DNA of 64,000 nucleotides from Ypsolopha sequella (GCA_934047225.1 OW203997.1:2466417-2530416), one strand, 5' to 3'. Positions 21,903 through 33,985 are shown, counted from the first letter of the stretch. Translations and numbers: made by a program. Notes: a model not told the origin generated them from the sequence alone.

Positions 21903-24900
21903 AAATATGTTCTAGAAGCTAAAGAGTTGTCAAACTGTTTGTAAACCGTGCCACTGTAAATATGTTCTAGAAGCTAAAGAGTTGTCAAACTGTTTGTAAA
22001 CCGTGCCACTGTAAATATGTTCTAGAAGCTAAAGAGTTGTCAAACTGTTTGTAAACCGTGCCACTGTAAATATGTTCTAGAAGCTAAAGAGTTGTCAAAC
22101 TGTTTGTAAACCGTGCCACTGTAAATATGTTCTAGAAGCTAAAGAGTTGTCAAACTGTTTGTAAACCGTGCCACTGTAAATATGTTCTAGAAGCTAAAGA
22201 GTTGTCAAACTGTTTGTAAACCGTGCCACTGTAAATATGTTCTAGAAGCTAAAGAGTTGTCAAACTGTTTGTAAACCGTGCCACTGTAAATATGTTCTAG
22301 AAGCTAAAGAGTTGTCAAACTGTTTGTAAACCGTGCCACTGTAAATATGTTCTAGAAGCTAAAGAGTTGTCAAACTGTTTGTAAACCGTGCCACTGTAAA
22401 TATGTTCTAGAAGCTAAAGAGTTGTCAAACTGTTTGTAAACCGTGCCACTGTAAATATGTTCTAGAAGCTAAAGAGTTGTCAAACTGTTTGTAAACCGTG
22501 CCACTGTAAATATGTTCTAGAAGCTAAAGAGTTGTCAAACTGTTTGTAAACCGTGCCACTGTAAATATGTTCTAGAAGCTAAAGAGTTGTCAAACTGTTT
22601 GTAAACCGTGCCACTGTAAATATGTTCTAGAAGCTAAAGAGTTGTCAAACTGTTTGTAAACCGTGCCACTGTAAATATGTTCTAGAAGCTAAAGAGTTGT
22701 CAAACTGTTTGTAAACCGTGCCACTGTAAATATGTTCTAGAAGCTAAAGAGTTGTCAAACTGTTTGTAAACCGTGCCACTGTAAATATGTTCTAGAAGCT
22801 AAAGAGTTGTCAAACTGTTTGTAAACCGTGCCACTGTAAATATGTTCTAGAAGCTAAAGAGTTGTCAAACTGTTTGTAAACCGTGCCACTGTAAATATGT
22901 TCTAGAAGCTAAAGAGTTGTCAAACTGTTTGTAAACCGTGCCACTGTAAATATGTTCTAGAAGCTAAAGAGTTGTCAAACTGTTTGTAAACCGTGCCACT
23001 GTAAATATGTTCTAGAAGCTAAAGAGTTGTCAAACTGTTTGTAAACCGTGCCACTGTAAATATGTTCTAGAAGCTAAAGAGTTGTCAAACTGTTTGTAAA
23101 CCGTGCCACTGTAAATATGTTCTAGAAGCTAAAGAGTTGTCAAACTGTTTGTAAACCGTGCCACTGTAAATATGTTCTAGAAGCTAAAGAGTTGTCAAAC
23201 TGTTTGTAAACCGTGCCACTGTAAATATGTTCTAGAAGCTAAAGAGTTGTCAAACTGTTTGTAAACCGTGCCACTGTAAATATGTTCTAGAAGCTAAAGA
23301 GTTGTCAAACTGTTTGTAAACCGTGCCACTGTAAATATGTTCTAGAAGCTAAAGAGTTGTCAAACTGTTTGTAAACCGTGCCACTGTAAATATGTTCTAG
23401 AAGCTAAAGAGTTGTCAAACTGTTTGTAAACCGTGCCACTGTAAATATGTTCTAGAAGCTAAAGAGTTGTCAAACTGTTTGTAAACCGTGCCACTGTAAA
23501 TATGTTCTAGAAGCTAAAGAGTTGTCAAACTGTTTGTAAACCGTGCCACTGTAAATATGTTCTAGAAGCTAAAGAGTTGTCAAACTGTTTGTAAACCGTG
23601 CCACTGTAAATATGTTCTAGAAGCTAAAGAGTTGTCAAACTGTTTGTAAACCGTGCCACTGTAAATATGTTCTAGAAGCTAAAGAGTTGTCAAACTGTTT
23701 GTAAACCGTGCCACTGTAAATATGTTCTAGAAGCTAAAGAGTTGTCAAACTGTTTGTAAACCGTGCCACTGTAAATATGTTCTAGAAGCTAAAGAGTTGT
23801 CAAACTGTTTGTAAACCGTGCCACTGTAAATATGTTCTAGAAGCTAAAGAGTTGTCAAACTGTTTGTAAACCGTGCCACTGTAAATATGTTCTAGAAGCT
23901 AAAGAGTTGTCAAACTGTTTGTAAACCGTGCCACTGTAAATATGTTCTAGAAGCTAAAGAGTTGTCAAACTGTTTGTAAACCGTGCCACTGTAAATATGT
24001 TCTAGAAGCTAAAGAGTTGTCAAACTGTTTGTAAACCGTGCCACTGTAAATATGTTCTAGAAGCTAAAGAGTTGTCAAACTGTTTGTAAACCGTGCCACT
24101 GTAAATATGTTCTAGAAGCTAAAGAGTTGTCAAACTGTTTGTAAACCGTGCCACTGTAAATATGTTCTAGAAGCTAAAGAGTTGTCAAACTGTTTGTAAA
24201 CCGTGCCACTGTAAATATGTTCTAGAAGCTAAAGAGTTGTCAAACTGTTTGTAAACCGTGCCACTGTAAATATGTTCTAGAAGCTAAAGAGTTGTCAAAC
24301 TGTTTGTAAACCGTGCCACTGTAAATATGTTCTAGAAGCTAAAGAGTTGTCAAACTGTTTGTAAACCGTGCCACTGTAAATATGTTCTAGAAGCTAAAGA
24401 GTTGTCAAACTGTTTGTAAACCGTGCCACTGTAAATATGTTCTAGAAGCTAAAGAGTTGTCAAACTGTTTGTAAACCGTGCCACTGTAAATATGTTCTAG
24501 AAGCTAAAGAGTTGTCAAACTGTTTGTAAACCGTGCCACTGTAAATATGTTCTAGAAGCTAAAGAGTTGTCAAACTGTTTGTAAACCGTGCCACTGTAAA
24601 TATGTTCTAGAAGCTAAAGAGTTGTCAAACTGTTTGTAAACCGTGCCACTGTAAATATGTTCTAGAAGCTAAAGAGTTGTCAAACTGTTTGTAAACCGTG
24701 CCACTGTAAATATGTTCTAGAAGCTAAAGAGTTGTCAAACTGTTTGTAAACCGTGCCACTGTAAATATGTTCTAGAAGCTAAAGAGTTGTCAAACTGTTT
24801 GTAAACCGTGCCACTGTAAATATGTTCTAGAAGCTAAAGAGTTGTCAAACTGTTTGTAAACCGTGCCACTGTAAATATGTTCTAGAAGCTAAAGAGTTGT

Positions 24901-25092
24901 CAAACTGTTTGTAAACCGTGCCACTGTAAATATGTTCTAGAAGCTAAAGAGTTGTCAAACTGTTTGTAAACCGTGCCACTGTAAATATGTTCTAGAAGCT
25001 AAAGAGTTGTCAAACTGTTTGTAAACCGTGCCACTGTAAATATGTTCTAGAAGCTAAAGAGTTGTCAAACTGTTTGTAAACCGTGCCACTGT
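21903..25092. repeat. 55-bp tandem array, 58 apparently identical copies
   Basis: The unit begins AAATATGTTCTAGAAGCTAA and ends GTAAACCGTGCCACTGT. The array spans 3,190 bases, exactly 58 x 55, and I noticed no substitution or indel in any copy. Each unit contains GTTTGTAAAC, a palindrome that also fits a forkhead-type binding consensus (inference only). There are stops in the frames, so it does not code. The array abuts the left end of a MITE at about 25097. Confidence 0.98.
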
Positions 25093-25096
25093 AAAT

Positions 25097-25745
25097 TTAT
25101 ACAGTGTTAAGGTAGATGGTCCAAGGCAATCTTCATACACACTTGTGGGAACCAATAACGACGACAGAAGTATTATTATTTAATTCTGTTACCTTTTTCC
25201 ACACGTTCCATCAACTTTACACCTGCGAATAATCAGTTTTTTTACAAACAAACTTTTTTAGAATCAATTTTTGTTATTTAAAACTTTTGGTAATCCATGT
25301 CTTTACCTATGAAAGTTTTAAATTGCAAATTTAGACTGTTAAAACATTTTGTTTTGAAGGAAAACTGAATATTCGTGGTTGTAAAGTTGATGGAACGCGT
25401 GGAAAAAGGTAACAGAATTAAATAATAATACTTCTGTCGTCGTTATTGGTTCTCACAAGTTTTTTATAAAAACTACCTTGGACCATCCACCTTAATATGA
25501 TGTTACGGAAGCTGAAAACTGGCAATAGTACTCGTCCCTACGAACAAATTTTACCATAGAACCGCAAAAAACAAGATTGCTGTTCCATTAAAAAGTTACA
25601 TACCTAGGTACTCGAGCAAAATGTACGAAACAACAGATCTCTTTTCAGGATATCTTTGTTTTTTTTTTTTTATTAAAAGTTGTTCGTATGAACTCTATGG
25701 GCTATCGCTAGTTTCCGACTCCCGCTACATCATCTTAACACCCTG
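25097..25745. mobile_element. Foldback MITE family A, copy 2, split by a TTAA insertion
   Basis: The right arm (about 25678-25745, gttgttcgtatgaactctat .. catcatcttaacaccctgtt) and the inner left arm (25492-25550, ttaatatgatgttacggaag .. actcgtccctacgaacaa) match family A at 20478-20720. The terminal 'acagtgttaa' of the left arm lies at 25101-25110, separated from the rest by a 385-base element inserted at its TTAA. Confidence 0.75.
25107..25495. mobile_element. TTAA-flanked long-TIR MITE (piggyBac-like target)
   Basis: Inverted repeats of roughly 115-120 bp, left 'ggtagatggtccaaggcaat' and right ending 'accttggaccatccacc', with TTAA at both outer edges (25107-25110 and 25492-25495). The TTAA duplication is confirmed by context: removing one TTAA plus the insert restores the arm of the family A MITE. 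TTAA targets are characteristic of piggyBac-type transposases. No transposase is encoded, and the ends do not begin with the CCC usual in piggyBac, so the superfamily is inferred from the target only. Confidence 0.8.
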
Positions 25746-26501
25746 TTATCTCTACAGTGACCGTGCTATTGCGAGAATTATTGTAGGTATATATTTTGAA
25801 TCGTCCGTCCCTACCTATCCGTAGACTGATGGTCGAGTGAACTCTGTCATCATCTCATGACGTCACACAAGCTTTAGGTACTGTTGAAAGTGATAGGGCG
25901 CCGCAAGGGCGTGCCCTGTGCCCTACCCGCCAGCCAATCATGGTAACCGATATCTTCCTTCTACTTCTGATCCACTACAATCTCAACCTTACCTCAACGA
26001 TTTAGAGCACAGGATCCACTGGCGGCAATTGTAATCGATACCCTACTTCTGTCTCTGCTTTGGAGAAAAACAGACTTTATCTTTGGAGTGTAAAGTTTGG
26101 AATTGAAGGTTGAGTTGAAATGGATACCCTACTTCTTGGTAAGTAGTTTTGGTATTTTGAATCTTGAGTCACGGAAGTAGAGTTTAGAATGCAAATTTTT
26201 ATTTTGTTATTGTTACCTAAACACATTTTATGTGCTATTGGAATAGGTGTATGCTGATTAGGATTGATGGTAGTTATTTGGGAGTCGTGTTTGGATGCTA
26301 TTGGTTGGGAAAAAGAAGGTTGGATAACAGATAGGCCATTAAACACATTGAGTTTACAAGTGCATTGCATGCATATATGTCATAATACAATTGTTATAGT
26401 TATATATTACATGGGAAAATAATGAACATTTACCTACCTATGACATATTTGTTGTTGTTCATTTCATATGACGTATAGGATATTAACATCATGGTCAGAG
26501 A
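25746..26501. other. Unassigned
   Basis: No gene recognised. 25890-25930 is GC-rich. The minus-strand frame 26077-26370 has no motif. Confidence 0.4.
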
Positions 26502-26503
26502 TA

Positions 26504-27094
26504 CAGTGTGTCCCTCGTACAAGTGCACATCTGAAAAGGGGTGAAGCTAGACCTTATTTTATCGACATAAAAATGTTTTTTTTTTTTCAGAAAATCTTTG
26601 TTTTATAAATTTACGTTTTAATTTTTTTTTGCCTACCGTGGAGACTATGTATAAAATATGTCGTAACTTTTGATCTATCGCGAGTAATGCAAAACTGTTA
26701 TAATCCTTAAGAATAGACGTTGCATACCAAATCAAAAACAAAACATAATCAACTACCATTACCATAAAAATAATATCCTAAAAGATTATTTCTTTAATTT
26801 TTCCGTCTTTTTTTTCAGTAATTTATTCAGTCAATTTTTTCAAAATAATGTCCCTGTTTTACTATATTTTTATTCCTATTTATCATTGCCTATTCCATTA
26901 TCTTTCTAACAAAAAAAATACAACGTTCTATCATAAATAAAATATTTTCTACGAAATATTTTCTTTCTTTATACCCAGGTGGAGAATTGTTTCAAGATAA
27001 AAAAAAAATATAAAAAAAAAACTTTGTTTTTGTCGATATATTTAGATCTAGTTTCACCCACTTTCAGATGTGCACTTGTACGAGGGACACACTG
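26504..27094. mobile_element. Tc1/mariner-type MITE (CAGTGTGTCCC termini, TA duplication)
   Basis: 591 bases bounded by TA (26502-26503 and 27095-27096). The termini CAGTGTGTCCCTCGTACAAG and its complement form inverted repeats, and the similarity continues imperfectly for ~70 bases (gtgcacatctgaaa .. cgacata). The interior is AT-rich with no transposase. TA target and CAGTG ends are characteristic of Tc1/mariner elements, so this is a non-autonomous derivative. Confidence 0.85.
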
Positions 27095-27096
27095 TA

Positions 27097-27793
27097 TATA
27101 GCCTATAATAAGTAGGAACCGAAAGTTAAAAACCTGAAAGTAGATTAACATGTGATTGAGGCTGGGAGTTTTAACTAAAGTTTCTCTTTTATTTAGGTAC
27201 CTTCAAATATTTTGTAATAAACAAGAAATTAAGAAACTAAATAATAATAGGTCTTTACATGTGAAATTGCCGTTTTCTATAGAGAATTTGAAGGAAATTC
27301 AATTTTCAGTAGGTACTTAGGTACTAACATTTTTGCATTCTTTTTAGGTATGACAAATCCAAATTATGTAATTTGTTTTATGTATGAATGAGAGAACATT
27401 AAGCTAACAGCAACATTAATTTAATTTTTGAAAAGTTTTAGCTGTAAAAAAATATTACGAATCTTATCATGGAAATGGATGGCATTTAGGACGAATTGAT
27501 TTTGAAGATTTAGTTTTGGTTATCAACTGGCAATAGAAACAAAATTTAATTCGTAGATGTAAAACCTTGAAATCAACTTTAAAACAAAAAACAAATAATG
27601 GAAATAGCTATTGAATTACAGAAATTATGAACCCATGAATCTGTAAGAAAAGTAATAAAAAACCTTATATGTTAACTAAAAATACAAACTAAGAACTAAA
27701 AAAACTTAAACAAGTAATTTAAAATAAATAAAAAACTTTAGCTAAGTTTGCAACGCGTTGATGTCTAATATATGTAACTAATTTAATTAGCTT
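27097..27793. other. Unassigned AT-rich stretch
   Basis: No gene or repeat recognised. Confidence 0.45.
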
Positions 27794-28044
27794 CATCCAT
27801 CCATCCATCAGCCCGTATTCGTCCACTGCTGGACATAGGCCTCTCCAATATTACGCCACTCTTGGCGGTCCTCAGTCATCCTCATCCAGCCGCCACCCGC
27901 AACGTCCTTCAGATCGTCAGTCCAGCAGGCACGAGGGCGGCCTACGCTGCGCTTTGCTGTACGTGGTCTCCATTCCAATGCCTTACGGCCTCAACGGTTA
28001 TCACGTCGGTGACAAATATGGCCAGTCCACTGCCACTTCAACTT
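27794..28044 (-). pseudogene. RTE-clade non-LTR retrotransposon, 3' end of ORF
   Basis: Reading the minus strand, 79 codons end at TGA (27808-27810), followed by a (GATG)n tail, the 3' signature of RTE elements. Recognisable motifs in order are KWQWTGHI, ALEWRPR..KRSVGRPR, WTDDLKDVAGGGWM and EWRNIGEAYVQQWT. From family knowledge this is the extreme C-terminus of the endonuclease/reverse-transcriptase polyprotein. One in-frame TGA lies 18 codons from the start of the fragment, so it is inactive. The upstream polymerase domain is absent (5' truncation). Confidence 0.88.
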
Positions 28045-28264
28045 ACTTAGCTTGGATGGTGATAAATTTACTTATAATGTTAAATTTTTCCGCAAATCGT
28101 TTTGTCCGGCGGTTTCCTTGAGCAACTAATGGTTATGTGCCACAACAGCTAAATTCATAATGATGTTCATAATAAAATTCATAATGAAATCTTGTGCAAA
28201 CGCTGACTTTTATAATAAATTATAAATATTCCCTCGACAAATCCGTCAAATAAAATCACGAGTC

Positions 28265-28660
28265 ATCATAATTAAAATTTGTGCGACGGTAAATGATAAA
28301 ACGAGTAACAATGTAAAATTCATGCGACGGTAAATGATAAAACGAGTAACAATGTAAAATCTATGCGACGGTAAACGATAAAACAAGTAACAATGTAAAA
28401 TCCATGCGACAGTAAATGATAAAACGAGTAACAATGTAAAATTCATGCGACGGTAAATGATAAAACAAGTAACAATGTAAAATCCATGCGACGGACGGTA
28501 AATGATAAAACGAGTAACAATGTAAAATTCATGAAACGGTAAATGATAAAACGAATAACAATGTAAAATCCATGCGACGGTTTATAAAATAGGTAACAAT
28601 GAAAAATCCGCAAACGGTAAACGGTAAATTATAGAACTAGTCACAATAATTGAAAATTCA
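28265..28660. repeat. 41-bp tandem array, ~9 copies
   Basis: The unit begins GCGACGGTAAATGATAAAAC and continues GAGTAACAATGTAAAATTCAT. The copies drift increasingly toward the right end (small indels after about 28490). On the minus strand it reads as a short hydrophobic peptide repeat, which is incidental. Confidence 0.93.
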
Positions 28661-29057
28661 TTTCGTGTGCTAGTACCGTCTCTGCCAAAAAAAAATAATT
28701 GTCATTAAGATGGCATACAAAATGTATGACTTCTTTCTATGTAATTTTTTTCCCGGAATCCCTATTTTCGTACAAAAAAGCAAGCTCAATCAGAGAAGTA
28801 ATTATAAAGCGCGACTTTCGAGGCTATTTATCGACCAAATTCCAAAATACAAAAAAAGTGCGACCACTCAAAATAATAAATATCCCCCGAGTGATATAAC
28901 AACGAACATTACGGTCTCTTTTCTTCAACTAGAGATGTAACGAATAAGTAACAAAGAACTTGTAACAATGGCACCGCAGCGAGGGTGTTGATTTGAAAGC
29001 TGAGGGTTAAGGGGCGCGGGGGAGGAACACGCTCAGTGTTGCCATTTCAGATGGATA
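28661..29057. other. Unassigned
   Basis: No recognisable gene or repeat. Overlapping short plus-strand frames at 28699-28940 have no identifiable motif. Confidence 0.4.
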
Positions 29058-29206
29058 GAATTCTGCATGGGAATTACTTTAAAATTGGTAATATTAGTTA
29101 ATTTTTAGTGCTAAGTAAATAATTTGTGGTAAGTGTACAAATTATTTACTTAGCACTAAAAATTAACTAATATTACCAATTTTAAAGTAATTCCCATACA
29201 GAATTC
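29058..29206. repeat. Near-perfect hairpin, 68-bp arms
   Basis: The arms 29058-29125 and 29139-29206 are complementary at 67 of 68 positions (one C/T change near the base), with a 13-base loop. Both arms start and end at GAATTC. No flanking target duplication is obvious. It could be a foldback MITE, a template-switch inversion, or a source of hairpin RNA. Confidence 0.95.
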
Positions 29207-31589
29207 TTGCTGAATGGTGAAAAAAAACACTGTGGGGTAAACTTGTACACCCCAAAAAATATGTGCCAAAGTACGGCGATCAATAATTAGTGTTATTATG
29301 TTCTAAATCATAAAATTTGGTTGTAAATTTTATATAAAAGGAAAAGAACTTGAAAAATTTACCAAATTTTTTTTTTTTGATCAATCTTTGTGTAATATAT
29401 TTCGTTTTGAACCGCAAAAAGTCTGCGAAAAGGATGTTTGTTTTATGATGTTTTTTTAGACAAAATATCACAATTTCATGGTTAAAAATTAATGAGAAAA
29501 GAGACAAAATTTAATTTTTTTTTATTTGATTAAAAACTAAGTACTTTGGAGTAAAAAAAACGTTTAAGTGTTTTAGAGTTTCGTGGAAAGACCCAAACCT
29601 TTGTTGTGAATGGTCAGTTCTTTTTTATACTAATTATAAAGTAGTAAAAATGTTTGCATTGAACCTATTATTAGTAAGTATAATCAAGTATAATGCTGAG
29701 GCCAAAACTACTTTGTAAAAATTATCGAATACGAGAGACTATTTATAGTAACTACTAAAACGTTATAGAAGTACGGGACTGTGTTTGTTTATTTTTATTA
29801 TTAACCAAAAATCTTATATTTAGACCAATTTATTTACCCATAAAGATAAACCCTTTTATATTAAGAAATAATACGACTGGAATTTAAGATGGCAACATTT
29901 AGGGGGGACCTATCGTCATTTCGATGTCCATCTATTTACTAATGACTTCCGCCCAGCTCAGGTGCTTCCCCCTACAATGAATTTTTTATGCTTTCGAATA
30001 AGGAAAATGTTTTTTGTATCCTTTTGTACCCCCTCGGGAGATTAACGGTTTGGTTTAAGTTGTGCAGTTACAATGTGGGCGGGCTTGTTCGAATTTGGAA
30101 ATTTTTGATGCATTTTGTGTTTTTTTTTTGAGGATGTGCAAAAATGCTCCTGTCCATAATTAATTATAAACGGCTATTCACGACATCATAGTCTAATTTC
30201 ACCTGCAATAAAATTACAGCAAAACTATGGCGAACTTTGATTACCTATATACATACAGGTTGTACCGTTTACAAACATCTAAAAATAATTTTTCATATAG
30301 ATTAAATTATGAGTAAAAAATATATTTTTTTATAAAAATATATAGTTAAGAAGTTGTGATTTTTTTGTTCTCTGTGGAGTCTCTACTATTTACACGTGAA
30401 CCGTTTTAATGTGAAAACTATTGCATGGATTAAAACGAAATTTGTCATGAAAGTAATGTAGTAATGTAGCTTGCCATTTATGTAGTATTACTCGATTACA
30501 AACATTTCAATTCTATTTATTTCTAACAATTCTAGTTATTGTTGAATTGTTGATAAAGAATTGATGAAAGGCTAAACTGCAAAATATATCTATAAGTGTA
30601 GCACTGGATCACAAGTTCACAACGAACCCGAAATATGCCCGTAAAGAGCAAAATTAAAATTCAAAATTTTGTTTATTCTTATGAAAACAAACAGTTTAAA
30701 ACAATTTGTCATAAGTTATAACTAGTAGACAATGGCATCTACCAATAAAGTTGACTTAAAATCTCGTAAATACCTACTACACTTTGCAATACAATTTAAC
30801 AAAAAGACCACAATAAATACAAATTGTAACAAACTTGAATAATACATACAATGTCAGTGCTATAGATCAATGATGAATGAATGACAAAAACTGAAGTACT
30901 GCAGAATATTTTTGCTACTGGTGTTCTAATACATCCATTTAATTTACAAAGTTCTAAGTATTTAGGATGGTCTATGTTAGACCATTTAACTCTAGCCATT
31001 TTGGCTATCATCTAAGCACAACCCACAATAACAAGTTATCTCACTAGGACAAAGTCAAATCAATATAATTCCCATATAACCACATCTACGTATGTTAGAA
31101 TCAACCCTCAACTGCAGGTCGCGTCTGCAAGACCGCGGGTCCCGCCACGTCAGTTCCTCGTTCCGACCCAACCCGTCACCGTATTGACTAACCAGAACCA
31201 ACAATCGTGATTAAATCGTCCGTCAACTAATAAAATAATAAGTCTCTTTCTCTCTGACGTTTGATGTAAGAGTAGGTTCACATGGGGTTTTAATTAAACC
31301 ATTTTTAAGAATGCAAGAATGGTAAACAGGACGTTACATAGCTGAGATTTAGATACACAAAGTTTGTACTAACTATTATTCTTCAAACTACCTAGTAATA
31401 AATGCATGCTACACTAGTGAATGGGGGAGGGGGGGGGGGGGGGGGGGCTCACATCGCTGAGTTTTAACTGTTAAGTTCACATTTTGGAATCAGAAATTGG
31501 AATATAAAATGGTGAAATACCAAGTAGGTTATGTCAAAATCACAAAGAATTAACATAGACCCGTTTAACTAGAATTTCCTTAGAATTAC
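29207..31589. other. Unassigned, with a poly(G) tract
   Basis: No gene recognised. A G-run of about 26, broken only once by A, lies at about 31421-31447. 31090-31200 is locally GC-rich without an open frame. Confidence 0.4.
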
Positions 31590-32140
31590 TATCGCTTCCG
31601 GTGCTATCTCCCATCACCTCGGCTCAGGAGACCAAGCAAGTGGACTAGAACATTCAACCAAGCTCCGCACGCAATGCCTATAAGAAAAACACTCGACCAG
31701 ATACCGGCTCACCTCAGCTACTTCTTTTCCGCAAACCGATCTGGACTATTCTGGACTAACGATAAGATCAAGACTAAGTGGCGGGCAAAATGGTGAGAAG
31801 AAAAATGTTCACCGGCTAACATGTCATGATATCTGACCCCTCTGCCACGGAGCCAGGCTTTAGAGAACACCGTAAGCTGTGGACTACATTGAACAGAATC
31901 CGTCCTGGCGTGGCAAAGTGCGACTACATGCAACCTGCACTAATTGGATATCGCTAACTCATGTCGCCGCGCTTGTGGGCCTCAAAACAGACTATCCGTT
32001 GCATCGCAGGGGATGTGCTCCATTAGAACAGCTGGTACTTAGAGCTGGAACAGCTACATCAACTAACACCTGGAGCAAAAACATGGCTATCAAACCTGGA
32101 GTTAGAATTATAGCTACATGGAATAAATATAATGTATGAC
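31590..32140 (+). pseudogene. Decayed non-LTR retrotransposon ORF (C-terminal part)
   Basis: Shifting between frames, the plus strand reads FNQAPHAMPIRKTLDQIPAH, then KWRAKW and SPANM, then PGFREHRKLWTTLNRIRPGV followed by AKCDYM, then WSKNMAIKPGVRI near the end. Family knowledge: this order (LN.AMR.I, W, LLNR.RTG..C) is the region after the reverse transcriptase in lepidopteran Jockey/R1-type polyproteins, upstream of a zinc-finger tail. At least three frame changes and several stops show it is long dead. Confidence 0.65.
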
Positions 32141-33663
32141 ACAAAACCATACGATGATGTTGACTAGAAATTATAAAAAAAGTTGACATTTTATGTCACT
32201 TCCATGCAAACCAACGCTAACTTCGGGGATTGCGGGGTGCGGGAGAGGGGTGGGCGTAAATTTCATTACAATTAGCTGCCAGATGAATAATTCAAGAGCG
32301 GGGTCCACGGGGCCACGCAAACATCGAAGGGTTGTGTCGATTGTCAACCTGCAACCACCATGACCTTTAGACACATGAACTCATCAACAATGATCCCTAA
32401 CACTAGTAATTAAGAGCTGAGTGATGTGTCTACGAATCTGGTAGCACTGGTAACTTGATGACCAGTTAGCGCATTCGACTGTTTGCTGGAATTAGGCGGC
32501 CAGTAATTTCGATTCTGTATGTTTGTAGCACTGGAGCGTTCGTTAGAGAGGTTTGTTTAGATTTCAGATTTTCAGTGTAGGAAGCCGTATTTCCATCATG
32601 GATTTCGCTGTGTTTCAAGAGTGTAATACCAAAACTGAAACTTCATTCAAAAATTTTGCCGAACTAGTTACTGGCCCCAGTAGTTCTCAACCTACATGCC
32701 AAATATTGTGCCTACTTAGTTTTAGTAAAATCGGCCCAACTGTTTCGAATGATTTATTCCTCGGGGGACAAATAAACGGAAAAACATCGAGGCTCTAACT
32801 ATAAAGGTTTTCATTTGTGCTTTCATTAGAAGAATGGAGGGCAGAAAAAAAATCCCATTTCTTACCATATTTAACAGTCTTTACTTAGACAAAATTTTCA
32901 GAATTATATTTATAGATTTAGCCTGTCAGTTCATTTCAGAGGCCGGGTGTATATTTAGTGGGAGCTGTTGACACGTCATCTGATCTGCCGAGTTCATTAT
33001 GCGCAGGCGCTGGTCGGTGTGACGAGATCTCGTGCGTGCTATAACTTACAGGTTAAAGTAAGGTTTACACTGATGTTTGTAAGTGGCTTACTCACTAGAC
33101 TAGACTCTAGTACACTGGCCTATTATTTATCCGACCTCTCTACTATACTTATAAGTGTTCGTTATCGCTAATACAATAGTTGAACAATATAGCAGGCAAG
33201 TTCATGTCATCGGCTGTCTACGGTTAAATTTTCATTAGTTTCAGAAGAATTCAGCCCAAGTCCAGTTCAACATAGCTTATATCCAGAACACTACTCAGGG
33301 TGAGGGTAAGGATAATAGAATCCACTACTATACTCATGCTACTATCTTGTCTACTATCCCCATAGCTATCTTGAGTACTATCCTGCAACTGTTTACAGTA
33401 GGCTTTAGTACTCGACTTACGACCTTACCTGTGTAAACTCTCCCTAGCTAGACATGTAGGGTTGGTACAATAGGAGGTATTGAAGCTGGTAAATCAATAT
33501 CGAAAGAGAAAATGCTTCACTATGAAGCACAGTTTTCATGACAATAACACTCCCACATAATGCTTTTGTACACGGGTATCAATTATTATCACAAGTGATC
33601 GTACCGACCGTTATTTACAAAACAAAGTGGTATGAAGACCACACGGTGCGGACTATCTCTTAT
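32141..33663. other. Unassigned
   Basis: No supportable gene. The short frame at 32553-32798 and its neighbours lack motifs. Confidence 0.4.
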
Positions 33664-33985
33664 TCATCCATCCATCAGCCAAGTTCGTCCACTGCTGGAC
33701 ATAAGCCTTTCCAGGACTTTGCCATCACACGCGCTGGGCAGGCGGGTAGGTGAACGCGGTGCTGGAACCCTCGTACCAGTGACGCCGCTGCCCGTCACCA
33801 GTCTGTTCCATATAAGGCCCGGCTATTAGGGATGGATATACCGCCATCCATCGGTCCCAGGCATGGTGGCCCTCCTGGTTTTTTGCCTATGAGCTGTCCT
33901 CTTACTCTCCCCCGAATTACTTCGAGAGGGTCTCCAAGTAAGATGGTGGTACCTCCACACTCGCCCGGCATTAGCTCTACCACCT
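33664..33985 (-). mobile_element. Chimeric repeat with RTE-like 3' tail, copy B
   Basis: Minus-strand copy of the element at 3509-3873. The (CATC)n tail lies at 33664-33676 and the start AGGTGGTAGAGC is at 33985. Compared with copies A and C it lacks about 40 bases near 33725 (the stretch corresponding to 'ggcggtcatcctggaagaat'). The short frame ending ..ALYGTDW is intact here (33795-33983). Confidence 0.75.

Noticed and set aside
21903..25092. CRISPR-like or satellite-encoded gene
   Set aside because: There are no spacers, and stops occur in every frame of the 55-bp unit.
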